Positions 20,655 to 31,684 of a DNA stretch of 64,000 bases are shown here, one piece after another. Under the pieces are notes generated by a model. That model did not search any database. It was not told the origin of the DNA and saw only the letters and a program-made list of their open reading frames with translations. Position numbers and translations under genes: made by a program. This DNA comes from Symbiodinium natans (lineage: Eukaryota; Sar; Dinophyceae; Suessiales; Symbiodiniaceae), in NCBI GenBank assembly GCA_905221605.1, contig CAJNDS010000302.1, forward strand, positions 398,450 to 462,449. The letters are read 5' to 3'. Positions within the stretch are counted from its first letter, which is position 1, and each line of letters starts with the position of its first letter.

Positions 20655-21553
20655 GACACGGGCAAAACCAAAAAACCAAAAAAACCATCTTTTTTAGAGA
20701 ATGGGATGAGATTTTGAAAAAGATGGTTTTTTTGGTTTTGCCTCGTAGAAAGATGGTTTCTCATAGAAAAACCAACTTTTCCCTCGTAAAAAGATGGTTT
20801 TCCTGAAGAACACCAAGCCGAAACCATCTTTTTACGAGGGAAAATTTGGTTTCTCTATGAAAAACCATCTTTTACGAGGCAAAACCAAAAAACCAAAAAA
20901 ACCATCTTTTTTAGAGAATGGGGCGGGGGTTTCGAAAAAGATGTTTTTTTTTGGTTTTGCCTCGTAAAAAGATGGTTTTGCAAAGATAAACCAACTTTTC
21001 CCACGTAAAAAGATGGTTTTGGCTTGGTCTGCCTCAGGAAAACCATCTTTTTGCGAGGCAAAAGTTGGTTTTTGGCTCCAAAACCATCTTTTTACGAGGT
21101 AAAAGTTGGTTTTTGTCTTTGCGAGGCAAAAGTTGGTTTTTGGCTCCAAACCATCTTTTTACGAGGGAAAAGTTGGTTTTTCTCTCCAAAACCATCTTTT
21201 TGCGAGGCAAAAGTTGGTTTTTCTATGCAAAACCATCTTTTTGCGAGGCAAAACCAAAAAACCATCTTTTTCGAAACCCCCTCCCCATTCTCTAAAAAAG
21301 ATGGTTTTTTTGGTTTTTTGGTTTTGCCTCGTAAAAGATGGTTTTTCATAGAGAAACCAAATTTTCCCTCGTAAAAAGATGGTTTCGGCTTGGTGTTCTG
21401 CAGGAAAACCATCTTTTTGCGAGGGAAAAGTTGGTTTTTCTATGAGAAACCATCTTTTTACGAGGCAAAACCAAAAAAAAATCTTTTTCAACATCCCCTC
21501 CCCCTCCTCTAAAAAAGATTGTTTTTTTGGTTTTTTGGTTTTGCCTCGTACCT
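20655..21553. repeat. 900-base nested inverted repeat (AACCATCTTTTT family)
   Basis: Arms 20655-20935 and 21283-21553 are near-identical reverse complements over about 270 bases. The centre (20936-21282) is itself built of the unit AAACCATCTTTTTRCGAGG, then GAAAAGTTGGTTTTT, in both orientations. All six frames look open (lysine/phenylalanine-rich) because of the repeat. The 520 bases upstream (20090-20650) hold only an AT dinucleotide run (20436-20452), a C-run and a duplicated 65-base stretch at 20525-20640. Confidence 0.92.
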
Positions 21554-21699
21554 CTCTCGGGCCAGAGCCGTTCAGATTTACATGTAGCTGTCCAGTGGAC
21601 GGTTTTCTTTCGAAGCACGACCTGTCATCATGCTTGGAGGCTCTTTCTTTTCAGCGGGAAAAAGTTGGTTTTGGTCAGTCTTATACTAATCTCAGCAAT

Positions 21700-23250
21700 A
21701 GCATTCCAATTTCGATTAATGTTAAAGGGTTCCTAACCATCTTTATAGAACTTCTTTTCGTTTTACTTATATCCTTTTTGAACTTTCAGAGGGTTCTTAT
21801 TCAACGTCAGAGAATTCCTGATACTTTTTCAATAGGGTTCTTATGCATTCCAGCAAGGTTCTTAAACGTTTTAAAATGGTTCTTTTGATTCCAATAGGGT
21901 TCATATTACCTATTCATTTTAGTGAGTCTCCAAGTAAATTTAATGGTATTCTTAGAAATTTGAATAGCATTCCTAGCCCTATTTATTTTAATAGTCATCA
22001 CATTAAGTCTAACAGGAAGCCTAAACATTTTGAAAAGGAACCACATTGAATTTTGTAGGATTCCTATTAATTCCTTTTATTTTAGTAGGACTCTCCTTCA
22101 TTTTAGAAGGATTCCTATCAATTCGTAATAGGGTTCTTATGAATTTTACTCGGGTTCCTCATAAATTCCAATTAACGTCAAAAGGTTTCCTCTACCATTT
22201 GATAATACCCTTATGGATTTTCATAGGGGAATAGGGTTCTTATGAATTTCAACAAGGTTCTCAATCATGTTAAAGTGGTTCGTTTAGTTTGAATAGGGGT
22301 CCCTCTGAAAAGGAAAAGGACTCATACTTCTTTTTTAGGATTCCTATTGGGTCCTATTCATGTTAGTGAGTCTCAAAGTAATTTTAATGGTCTTTTCTGA
22401 GAGATTTGAACAGCATTCCTGTCCCATTAATTCTAATAGGAATCACATTAATTAAAACAGGAAGCCTAGAAATCCGAACCACATTCAATTTTATAGGATT
22501 CCTATTGGTTCCTATTAATCTTAGTAGGATTTCTCTTCATTTTCAAAGGATTCCTGTTAATTTGCAATAGGGTTCTGATTATTTTTATTGGAAATTCCTA
22601 TTGATGGTAGGACCCTCTTCATGTTAAAAGGATTCCTCTTGGTTTGTAAAAGGGTTTATGTATTTTTGGTGGATGGGATTCCTATTGGTTCCTATTAAGT
22701 TTAGTAGGATTTCTCTTCATTTCAAAGGATTCCTATTAATTTGCAATAGGGTTCTTGTGATTCTTATTGGTGTTGCTTTTAAATTCCTATTGATGGTAGG
22801 ACCCTCTTCATTTAAAAGGATTCCTCTTAATTTGTAAAAGGGTTCTTGTGAATTTTAGTGGGGTTCCTCCTAATTTGAATAGGATTCTACTTCATCATAA
22901 CAAGATTAAGAGAAATATTAACAGGATTCCTATTAAGATTAATAGAATTCCCACATTCCCGTGAATTCAAAAAGGGTCCCTTTTCATTTTCACAGGCTTC
23001 CTGCTATTCTTCATGGGCCCTATTGTTGTTCTACATGTTAATAGCATTCCTATGACGTTTGATAGAGAGTTCCTATGATTCAAATATGATTCCAAGTCAT
23101 GTTTGCTATTAATTCAATAAGTTTCCTATTCTTTTCAATAAGAGTCTTATAGATTTTAATAGGGTTCGTATGAGTTTTCCATAGGGTTTTCATTCAATTA
23201 ATAAGGTTCTTGTTAAATTCATACTTATGACTAGACACGGCCTCACGGTG
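21700..23250. repeat. AT-rich degenerate satellite
   Basis: About 1.5 kb of loosely repeated 20-30 base units around AATAGGGTTCTTATGAATTT and TAGGATTCCTATTAATTTT. Longer near-duplicates occur, e.g. the 22500-22640 block again at 22685-22830. Base composition is strikingly lower in GC than the rest of the window. No coding signal. Confidence 0.85.
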
Positions 23251-23258
23251 GGTCATGG

Positions 23259-23485
23259 GGGGGGGGGGGGGGGGGTGAGCATATATATATATATAATGTA
23301 AATGTGATATTCTATATTGCATATTGTATACTGCATGTTATGTTTTCCACTTACATTGATTTTTGTGATATATATCTATATGTAAATGTGATATTCTATA
23401 TTGCATATTGTATACTGCATGTTATGTTTTCCACTTACATTGATTTTTGTGATATATATATATAGAGAGAGAGTGTGTGTGTGTG
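23259..23485. repeat. Poly-G, AT run and 86-base tandem duplication
   Basis: G17 at 23259, (AT)n at 23280, then a unit starting TGTAAATGTGATATTCTATA at 23295 repeated almost perfectly at 23381 (period 86), then (AG)n/(TG)n to 23485. Confidence 0.9.
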
Positions 23486-24125
23486 TGTGATATTGTTACT
23501 GCAAGTAGTTCATTTGGCCATCCAACTCATGATCACTAGAAGCATTAAATTGTATTTGAAATCTTTGTCACCCACATGCCCGTTGTATACAAAACCATTA
23601 CCAATCATGGTATCAGATATAGCATTCACACCTTTTGTATATCAATACTCTTATTCTTTCTTCTATTCACTTGTCTGCAACCAAACACCTGCATGCGCAA
23701 TGAATTTACGCGTGACAGAACACAATAAGCTGCATGCTTATATTGTACTGTTGAAGTAGAATGGCCTGTATAAAACACAAATACGAAAACAATCAGCTCC
23801 GCAAAGGCGAGCCTGCCTAGACAGTGGGACAGGTCGAGCAAACAGACGTGTAAGCTGACAAAAAACCTTCTTGTTCTGGCTCCACAGTGACTTCGAATGG
23901 AAAGGGGTGTGACCCCAGCCCCAAACAGGTGGACTCTGCATGCCGATCAGATGACTCACGTGACGATTACAGGTCCTTAATTCGGGCTGTATAATAGATG
24001 TAAGAGTTGGGGTAAACAAGTATTTCAAGCTAGCGAACTTGGCAGGTCGACGTGACATCCGAGAAGGTAGGCCTTCCGCTGGCAGTCGGTCAGACCTTAG
24101 CTTCCGCACCAGACCCCCCGCCCCC

Positions 24126-24168
24126 CCTAAACCCTAAACCCTAAACCCTAAACCCTAAACCCTAAAAA
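24126..24168. repeat. CCCTAAA array
   Basis: Six units after a C-run. The 23500-24125 stretch shows no recognisable gene; 23990-24112 is open on the minus strand. Confidence 0.9.
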
Positions 24169-24549
24169 AATGTAGCATCCGTGCTTGAACTCCGGGGATC
24201 ATTCGAACATATTGACAGGTCAGGCTTCGCAGTTACAAGGTCTGGCACATTGGCTGCAGCTCGCCTTTCACAGAAACACTCCCCAAACAAACAAACTGCA
24301 AGTAACTGACCAAGTGTGTGCTTTCGGTGGAGGAGAATCAGCCAGGAATGAATTAGGTATGCTATCATTGAACGGAACACCGCATCTTTGCACCCTGCTA
24401 CTGAAGACCCACAAGCTGCGCCACCCTCTTTACCCTGTATGCTGCCTGTATGATAGCCACGCTGCGAAAGCAGGTTCTGCACAGTCAGCTGCCAAAGTCT
24501 AGAGTCTCCACTATTCGGCCCTTGGGTAGCATCCTAAGTCCTTAATACC

Positions 24550-24633
24550 TAGTAGCATGCCGGCCAAGGTGCGCTCTACGGCCCGCATCTCCGACTCTGG
24601 CAGCAGAAGGGCCCAAAACGCCTGGTCTTCATC
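24550..24633 (-). CDS. Candidate exon, unknown protein
   Basis: Follows a strong TTTGCAG|GAT acceptor on the minus strand and reads DEDQAFWALLLPESEMRAVE then RTLAGMLLG with G/C at most third positions. No domain recognised. Possibly part of one minus-strand gene with open stretches at 24955-25040 (NLTERSNSRLAFQDATVASA...) and 25598-25683 (EKAWFNKCSYVRSLNSEPEA...), each also beside AG acceptors or arrays, but phases between them were not established. Confidence 0.35.
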
Positions 24634-25051
24634 CTGCAAAGAGGGACTCGGTGCAACTGCGACACACGCCACTCACTCCCTGGGCTTCAAGGACGTGAAA
24701 AATGAGGGTCCTTGTGCTTTGCATGGAGAACGGCATTTTGAACAACCGCAAAGACAGTAAAAAGGCATAGGCGTAGTCAATGGCTTCACAAAGACTATGT
24801 GTTGACAAGCGCGTGACTTTTTGTTGTCTTGTGAAGTCCAGGGCACTCACTCACACTCACGCACACGCACCTGAAGAAAGCTAAGCCCAAAGCCCTTTTG
24901 CAACAGGCTTCTAAACGCTAAACCCTACTGCGAGTACGCTAAACCGCTGAGATCCAGACTAAAAGGCCGATCTCGCGCAAAGCCGACGCCACGGTGGCAT
25001 CCTGGAATGCGAGTCGGCTGTTTGAGCGCTCTGTGAGATTACCAGCTAGGC

Positions 25052-25106
25052 CCTAAACCCTAAACCCTAAACCCTAAACCCTAAACCCTAAACTAGGCCC
25101 TAAACC
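25052..25106. repeat. CCCTAAA array
   Basis: About six units, then a duplicated TAGGCCCTAAACCCT junction. Confidence 0.9.
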
Positions 25107-25424
25107 CTTTTGAATACCAAGCCCTTCGCCCAAAGCAGCCTGGGAGTCCTTGTGAGTTTCATGACGGCAGGCTGTCGGGATCAGGTGTTTTGGGAACGTG
25201 CAGGGTCTCAACCCATATGCCCTCCGACAACCCTCCACGAAATCCTTGTGGGGGAACCTTGGGGAGGGAGGGGGATAGTATAGGGGTCTTGCGACAAGAA
25301 CTATGTGAACCCAATGGTGTCAAATGGTCAGGTTCTTGCAGGTCGGCTCTTCGAGGCCTCCACACTGCTCAGCACCCAGGTGGGTGGCACCACCTGCCTG
25401 TTCAGGAGACGACATGGCGGGTTG

Positions 25425-25505
25425 CGATATTAGGGGGTACCTTGTTGGGGTCCTGATTATGAGGGGATCCTACTATTTGGGGGTCTTTTTAGGGGCCACC
25501 GATTT
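25425..25505. mobile_element. Family C element copy
   Basis: GGGGGTACCTTGTTGGGGTC and ATCCTACTATTTGGGGG match the interior of ATPase intron 8. The left end is GGTTGCGATATTAGG; the right end is worn. Followed at 25525-25600 by G and C runs. Confidence 0.75.
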
Positions 25506-25913
25506 CCTACACCCCGCATGTGGTGTGGGGGAGGGGGGGGGGCCTGTTTAGAAGGCATTCTTTTACAAAAGCTGCCTGAGAACCCCCCCCCCCCCACGTC
25601 CAACATGGCCTTGGGCGAAGCTTCGGGCTCCGAATTGAGCGACCGAACATACGAACACTTGTTGAACCAGGCCTTCTCCTAGGCTTTTGAGTATCCCGAG
25701 GAAGAAAAGAAGTGTATACTCTTGGGGGGGATCTTTGCACTAGAGTTGGAACCCAGAAGCCCGTGAAGTAAAGCAAGTACACTAGCCAAGACCCCAGGGT
25801 TTGGGGTTTAGGGTTTAGGGTTTAGGGTCCACTCTCATTCCGAGCGTTCCCAGGGTCCAAAGGACCGGCCTGGCCCTCCACCGGCGCTGCTTCTCCGAGT
25901 AGCCTTGGGGCTC

Positions 25914-26220
25914 GCAACAAGGGGATCCTAAATAAGAGTTATAAGAACCCTAAAATTGGGTTATAAGGATCCTAAATTAGGTGATAAAGTCCCTTAACTA
26001 CAGCTATAAGTCCCTTAACTACAGGTATAAGAGCCCTAAATTGGGTTGTCAGGATCCTAAATTAGGCGATAAAGTCCCTTAACTACAATTAGTATAGTAA
26101 GGGGGCCCCCCCCTAGTTAGAAGTAGAGTTATAAGAACCCTAAAATTGGGTTATAAGGATCCTAAATTAGGTGATAACCCCTTAACTACAGTTAGTATAG
26201 TAAGGGGGCCCCTCCTTGTA
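25914..26220. mobile_element. Family A composite, about three tandem/nested copies
   Basis: The block GGGTTATAAGGATCCTAAAT occurs three times with intervening CCCTTAACTACAG; GGGGGCCCCCCCCTAGTTA in the middle is an element end fused to the next start. The outer right end GGGGGCCCCTCCTTGTA is intact. Confidence 0.85.
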
Positions 26221-26229
26221 TAGGGGCCT

Positions 26230-26405
26230 ACAACGGTCTTGGGCATCCGGGAGGGTGGAGTCAGTGTTTCGTTGTGGGAGCAACCAGGGCTGAGACTGGA
26301 GCATGGACCAAGAACTCCGATCAGTGCAGCAAGCTTGAAACTGACACGACCACAAACCAAGCCTGCAGCCTCCAGAAGATCAAGGTTGCGGGTTCGGGGC
26401 ACGCC
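26230..26405 (-). CDS. Candidate exon between two elements
   Basis: Minus-strand frame reading VPRTRNLDLLEAAGLVCGRV and SFKLAALIGVLGPCSSLSPG fills exactly the gap between a family B copy (26410-26517) and a family A copy (ending 26220). The next island upstream (26518-26612) is open too (GGVGPVTYGVLLEFGFG...). The arrangement mirrors the ATPase exons, but I could not make the phases close, and the protein is unrecognised. Confidence 0.3.
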
Positions 26406-26409
26406 TCAT

Positions 26410-26517
26410 CTTGGTAGCCCAGTAACCATATCATTTTGAGGGCACCCTTTTTGGTTGGCTACTTTAGAAGGGAACCCAGAACCAAAAAAGGGAGAAGGGT
26501 ACCACTGGGCGACCAAG
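26410..26517. mobile_element. Family B element copy
   Basis: CTTGGTAGCCCAGTAACCAT at the left and GGTACCACTGGGCGACCAAG at the right, closest in sequence to ATPase intron 5. Confidence 0.85.
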
Positions 26518-26617
26518 CCAGAATTGAAGTGCGAAATCTCCTTCACATAAAGCCGAGCGGCCGAAGCCGAACTCCAGTAGCACGCCGTAGGTCACCGGTC
26601 CCACCCCGCCTGGACTG

Positions 26618-26727
26618 AAAGGGTTTAGGGTTTAGGGTTTAGGGTTTAGGGTTTAGGGTTTAGGGTTTAGGGTTTAGGGTTTAGGGTTTAGGGTTTAGGG
26701 TTTAGGGTTTAGGGTTTAGGGTTTCGA
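26618..26727. repeat. Homogeneous TTTAGGG array
   Basis: About fifteen perfect units. Downstream, 26890-26975 is an AT-rich microsatellite. Confidence 0.95.
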
Positions 26728-27059
26728 CTCTCACGCTCGCACAAAGGCCGGCAAGGCATCGGTTGTTTAGGGTGGCTGAGGTATTCAACATCAATAGGCT
26801 CCTAACCCCAGAAGCTTCACTTCGGACGTTTGAGGGTTGGAGGGTTGCTAAACCCACAATACCCTATATACCCCAGACCCTACATATGTTATATATATAT
26901 ATCTGTGTATATATATACACATATTCTATGCAGACATCCTATATATGTATACATATATATATATATATCTACACCCGTATGTACTCTAAACCAAGCTGGC
27001 CTTGAAGACGTTTCTCCACCCCCACAGCGAGAACCTGCGCCTGGCGAACTTGGGAGCCT

Positions 27060-28370
27060 TTGAATGCTGGGAGGTGCCCTGCTGGACCGGGGTTTGCAGG
27101 TTTTTTTTTTAGGGTTTAGGGTTTAGGGTTTGGAGGGGGGGGGGGGTGAATTCGGGTTCAGGGTCCAGGGTTTAAGGTGTTGCCCCAGCTGCCGAACACC
27201 ATCACCCTCTACAAGCCAGGCCAGGAATAAGGTAGCAGAAACTGCACTAGGATCTGTCCTAACCCTGAACCCTCCTCCCTCCCTCCCCTCCCCCCCCTAA
27301 ACCTTATAAACCCCTTTTGCCCCCAAACCCTGCACACGCCAACCAAGCGGGGCCTCACGCCAGCTTCGAGACTTCTGGCCGTGGACGTAGAAGTGGGCTC
27401 GAACCCTGGGATGAACGGGGTCGCTCTGAGGGGTGGCCTAAAGGGTCCCCGTTTTGGTTTCAGGATTATAAGGGAACCACAACCCCCACAAAAAAGGAAA
27501 TAAGGGTCTACTCCCGGCACTGGCCTAGCAAGTGTGAGAAAGCGACCTCTTCGACGTGGAGATGGTTTCAGAAGGAAAGTTTGTCGGATGCCCTGCAGCA
27601 AGACATGCAAAAACACCGGACCAGAACGACACTCCAAACCCCAAGCCACTACGTGATTTGCTCAGGGTTTTCCCCTCAACGTTTGTAAACCCCTAGGCCC
27701 TAAACCCCTAAACCCGAATCCCTTTCAACCCCTAGTCCTAAACCTTTCGTAGACCATAGGATGGCAACGAAGTCATGGATGGTGTTTCGGTCCGGGTTTA
27801 GGGGTGAAGAGGCTGTGCCGGCGAGCTCTCTCAGCTTTACTTGGCACGTTCTTGTAGCTTGACGCAGTGCTTGAACTGGACTGTAGGTCCTGGTCCAAAG
27901 CCCAAAACCCCAAACCCTAAACCGCGGCCAACACCGACACCCCTGACCAGTTGTGGTGGCCTGGAGCCCACAGCCAGACCAGCATGGTCGCAAACATCCT
28001 AACGCCGACTGGGGGGGGGGGGGGGCGTTTTGCAGGCATCGGGTTCTTAGGGCTTCTAGGTCGTTTAGGGTTTTTGGGATTTTAGAGTTTTTCAGGTTTC
28101 TAGGGGTCGTTTAGGGCTTTGGGGATTTTAGGGTATTTAGGGGTGTACCTGAAACCCTCATTGCGCCTTGAGGGTTAGTTACCACTTCTCTGGCGATACC
28201 TTTCAAGCTTTGATTTGCGGCTAGGCCAAGGGGTGCACTGGGCAAAAATGTCAATGTTGTTATCCGGCTATTTGTATATTAGACTATATTATGTTACAGT
28301 ATAGTAATATATATATATACATATATATATATATATCATTCTATTATATTGTAATGTCTCAATTGTACTT
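27060..28370. other. Low-complexity and unassigned sequence
   Basis: T-run and short TTTAGGG array at 27100-27130, G-runs at 27136 and 28010, TTTAGGGTTTTTGGGAT variants at 28060-28140 and AT repeats at 28300-28340. A minus-strand open stretch at 27745-27900 (QALRQATRTCQVKLRELAGT...) could be an exon; no domain. Confidence 0.4.
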
Positions 28371-28505
28371 TTACAAGTGCCAGATTATTTCGTACTAGGA
28401 GATCTGGAGCATGTCGGAGCTACATCCAAACATCGAGCTTCAGTATTTACGTCCGGGCATGCCGGGGCCGCGCTGCAGTTTTTCCGGGTAACGCACTTCC
28501 CTGGT

Positions 28506-28508
28506 CAC

Positions 28509-28539
<31 letters not shown>

Positions 28540-28608
28540 CTCGGAAACAGGAGAGCCAGCGAGCGAGGAGAGCCAGCGAGCCAGGAGAGCCAGCGAGCCA
28601 GAGACTGG
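28506..28608. repeat. (GA)n plus 16-base minisatellite
   Basis: GA dinucleotides at 28510-28540 followed by about three GAGAGCCAGCGAGCCAG units. Confidence 0.85.
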
Positions 28609-28934
28609 AGACTATAACGCGGAGAGGCGACCCATGTACTGCATACACTCGCCCATCTGGGAAATACTCGGCAAGTCTGCCACGAAACGCTTGCGCGCCT
28701 TCCGACTGGATGAGATCCGCAAACGGCGGTGCTCAAAGAGCTGCTGAACGCCTGTGTCACGGAGGTCTCTGACACTTCCAGGCAGTGAGCGGAATACTAG
28801 GCAGTGAGCGGAATACCCTAAACCCTCAACCCTACACCCTTAACCCCTAAACCCTAGACCCTAAACCCCAAACCCTAAACCCCCGACATGTCCTCGTCAG
28901 GCATCTGGGAAACCGCCTCACCCACAACACATAG

Positions 28935-29131
28935 CTTTCCGAGCCTCCCATGCGCCCCACGAAGCCCTGGAAATCGGACAGCGTGATGCGGCCGTCTTTG
29001 TCCTCGGCGAAAAATCCTAATAGCCTTGTGGTTATGTAGTAGGGAAGCCTCTGAGACCCGACAAGCTTGGGGTTGGTTCGACTTGGAAGGCATTGAAAGG
29101 GGCCAAAGCTACAGCGTCTTTCGCGGACCAT
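28935..29131 (-). CDS. EF-hand exon (downstream hand)
   Basis: Reads FFAEDKDGRITLSDFQGFV then GRMGG on the minus strand, with AG|GATTTTTCGCC at 29016 as a possible acceptor; the frame is open up to 29131. The loop AEDKDGRITLSD keeps the DG and I positions of an EF-hand but has Ala at position 1 and Asp at 12, so calcium binding may be weak. Likely the same calcium-binding protein as the exon at 30280-30425; the intervening 1.3 kb includes arrays at 29672-29845. A kinase domain or other context was not found, so CDPK, calmodulin-like and other EF-hand proteins are all possible. Confidence 0.55.
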
Positions 29132-29671
29132 CAGTTCAAGTCACCGTCCCACAGCGCAGACCCCTCGAGGCCCTAGACAGGATGAGGTGGCACCCTGGCA
29201 CTCCAAAGTCCCGCAAACCCTGGTACTTTCCAGACTGAAGTGCCGGAGCAGAATCCGACAGGGAAAGGCAGACAAAGAAGAATGCACAAGCGAAGGCAGG
29301 CTCGCCCGAGCAAGGGAAGATTCAGGCACAACATCGAAGTGTAACAGGTTAGCACAAGATGCAGGGTACTTCCCAGGGATGCGACATTGCTGCCCAAACC
29401 CCGAACCTTTCCTCTTCTTCTGCGCGCTTGGGGGCCCCCTCCCCCCGTTGCCCAAACTTTTCTCTTTGTCTTTCGTTCTTGGGGCATGGGGAAGCTCCCC
29501 GGGCAGTCCTGCCAAGCCTTGGGGCTATCCGAGCTGTGAGAAAATTAGCCCTAAACCCTAAACCCTAAACCTCCGTCAAGTCTCCAGGTCCATGAGGCTC
29601 GCCTCCTCGAGGCCCCACCCGAGATAGGCACACCTTGGGCCGCGTCTGGTCGTTTTTCGGTCAGCCGGGCT

Positions 29672-29845
29672 TAGGGTTTAGGGTTTTTAGGGTTTTTAGG
29701 GTTTAGGGTTTTTTTTCACTCCTAGGGTTTAGGGTTAGGGTTTAGGGTTTAGGGTTTAGGGTTCAGGGTTCAGGGTTCAGGGTTCAGGGTTCAGGGTTCA
29801 GGGTTCAGGGTTTAGGGTTTAGGGCTTAGGGTTAGGGTTTAGGGC
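29672..29845. repeat. TTTAGGG array with TTCAGGG subarray
   Basis: A homogenised block of eight or nine TTCAGGG units (about 29760-29812) sits inside TTTAGGG units, a clear case of a mutant unit being locally amplified. Confidence 0.93.
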
Positions 29846-30165
29846 ACTCATCTCTTTTGTCTGGGTACCCTGCATAAGAGGTGCCGAATGGCAGGATGAC
29901 TCGAGAAGGACCATAGCTAGAATCTGAATGCCTGTCATTGTTCTCATTCTTGGATAGGATCAATCTTGGACAGGATGTCACAACAAGGAGAATATGGCTG
30001 GTATGTGCTCTCCGAAACCCCGAAATCCTAAGCCCTAAACCCTAAACCTAAACCCTCTGGGTGAGTACATAGAAGCCCAAGTCACAACTGAGAAGAGCAG
30101 GAAGTTGGAGCTGTGCCACGGGAGTGAACGCTAGGTTTCGCCCGGTAGCGTGTGGCCCATGTGGG

Positions 30166-30262
30166 GGGTTTCCAAAGTTGGGGGGGGGGGGGTACCTTCT
30201 TGGCGCCCATTTCTGTAAGGGGAATCCTACTGTTTGGGGGTTTATATGATCCTACTGAAACT
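30166..30262. mobile_element. Family C element with G13 expansion
   Basis: GGGTTTCCAAAGTT, a 13-G run, GTACCTTCTTGG, then AATCCTACTGTTTGGGGG and inverted end ACTGAAACTC. Directly abuts the EF-hand exon at 30280. Confidence 0.8.
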
Positions 30263-30279
30263 CTACCACTCGAGCCTGT

Positions 30280-30425
30280 ATTGGCAAGTGGCATGTTCTT
30301 GCATTCGTCCGCGTCCAGATGCCCGGACGAATCAGCGTCGAAGCGGCGAAAAGCCTTCCCCACACGAGCAAGATTTCCAGACGTTAGAATGATTGCCAGT
30401 CCTTGCAGTAGCAGCTTTCTATAGT
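30280..30425 (-). CDS. EF-hand exon (canonical hand)
   Basis: Minus-strand frame reads LLLQGLAIILTSGNLARVGK, AFRRFDADSSGHLDADECKN and M. The 12-residue loop DADSSGHLDADE has all canonical calcium ligands (D1, D3, S5, H7 backbone, D9, E12) with Gly at 6 and Leu at 8. The downstream border is near a family C element; the upstream border is probably TATAG|A or GCAAG|GA. An open stretch at about 30510-30592 (RTDQRQIAEAIRACTGGG...) next to a TTTAGGG array may be the preceding exon. Partner exon: 28935-29131. Confidence 0.6.
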
Positions 30426-31133
30426 ACATGATTTATTGCATTAGCTTACTACAGTACATGATTCATTGTATTAAATTATCATTCTATTGTTTGTAGGCTT
30501 CCAGATTCCCTCCACCCGTGCAAGCTCTGATGGCCTCGGCGATTTGGCGCTGATCTGTGCGCAAACCTCGGTGCAAGCCAAGTGCAGACCCTAGCGTTTA
30601 GGGTTTAGGGTTTAGGGTTTGGGAGACTAGAGAGGTTGGAATCTTCTCTTCGGGGCTCAGGTGCCACGCCCAAAACACAACGTTTCGTTTGGCTCCTGGG
30701 TTTGGACTGTGTTGGGATGGATTGTTGTTAAGGCTTGCGCCGGGGATGATGTTGGTGTTCAGACTTGGGTGGAGCGCTGAGTGGGTTGAGGTTCCGGGCA
30801 GGGTACCCCATCTCTCGATCTCAGGTTCTGCCCATGACTTTCGTGTGACACCCCATCGCGGTGCTTGGTGCGATGCGCGCCCAACATGAATCGTGGCTGC
30901 CCACTCAGCAGCACTTGAAGCTTCATGGAAAGTTTCAAGTTACAGGGAGGCCTAAGGCTATGTCCACCGATCACTGACGTCACCCCAAAAAAACCGAAGT
31001 TTAAAAAACAAAACTACAGCACCCAGGAACCATCCAGCAGCAGGAGTCGCAACTGAGCCAGGGGCTTGCTAACAGTCGGCGGAGTGAATCCTGCCAGAAG
31101 GGTGGCGGGTGCGGGATGCTTTGCTGGGCCCCC

Positions 31134-31211
31134 TTAGGGTTTAGGGTTTAGGGTTTAGGGTTTAGGGTTTAGGGTTTAGGGTTTAGGGTTTAGGGTTTAG
31201 GGTTTAGGGTG
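31134..31211. repeat. Perfect TTTAGGG array, 11 units
   Basis: Lies downstream of the gene ending at 31685. The island 31212-31684 is probably that gene's 3' flank; a minus-strand open stretch at 31256-31450 is unrecognised. Confidence 0.95.
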
Positions 31212-31684
31212 CTCTTACAGCAAAATGCGGGAAAAGTCAAGATATCCCAAGGGACTTACCCAGCATGGCCGCGTGGTAGATTCCCTAAAAACAAGTCTCC
31301 TCGTTGGATACTATAACCCCGGCCTTTGTGTTTAGGGTGCACAGATATGGATCGTAACTGATTTCTTAACTGCTCTAGAAGCTTGTGATGCTCGACACGT
31401 GTTAGGCCGATCCCACTGCACTTCTGCTGCAAGCAGCTCCTGCGCATCACCGAACTTCTTCTTGACGAAAGATTCGCGACACCTCCAACTCGCAATGCTG
31501 CAAATCTCCCTGTCTCTCGGCTTTGGCTTATGCAGCACATTTGATGTTCTGTTTGCGGGTGTGGGACCCTGCGCTTGAGGTGGGCTCTTCTATGAATCAG
31601 GTGCGGTTGTCCTCTTTTTCCGATCGCGTGCCCGCATGTGCATGTGCACATGTGCGTGCGCCGATCTGTAGATCAAGAGGTGAT

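Noticed and set aside
20600-21500. Many overlapping Lys/Phe-rich open frames of 60-130 codons
   Set aside because: They are by-products of the AACCATCTTTTT inverted repeat; all frames and both strands are open.
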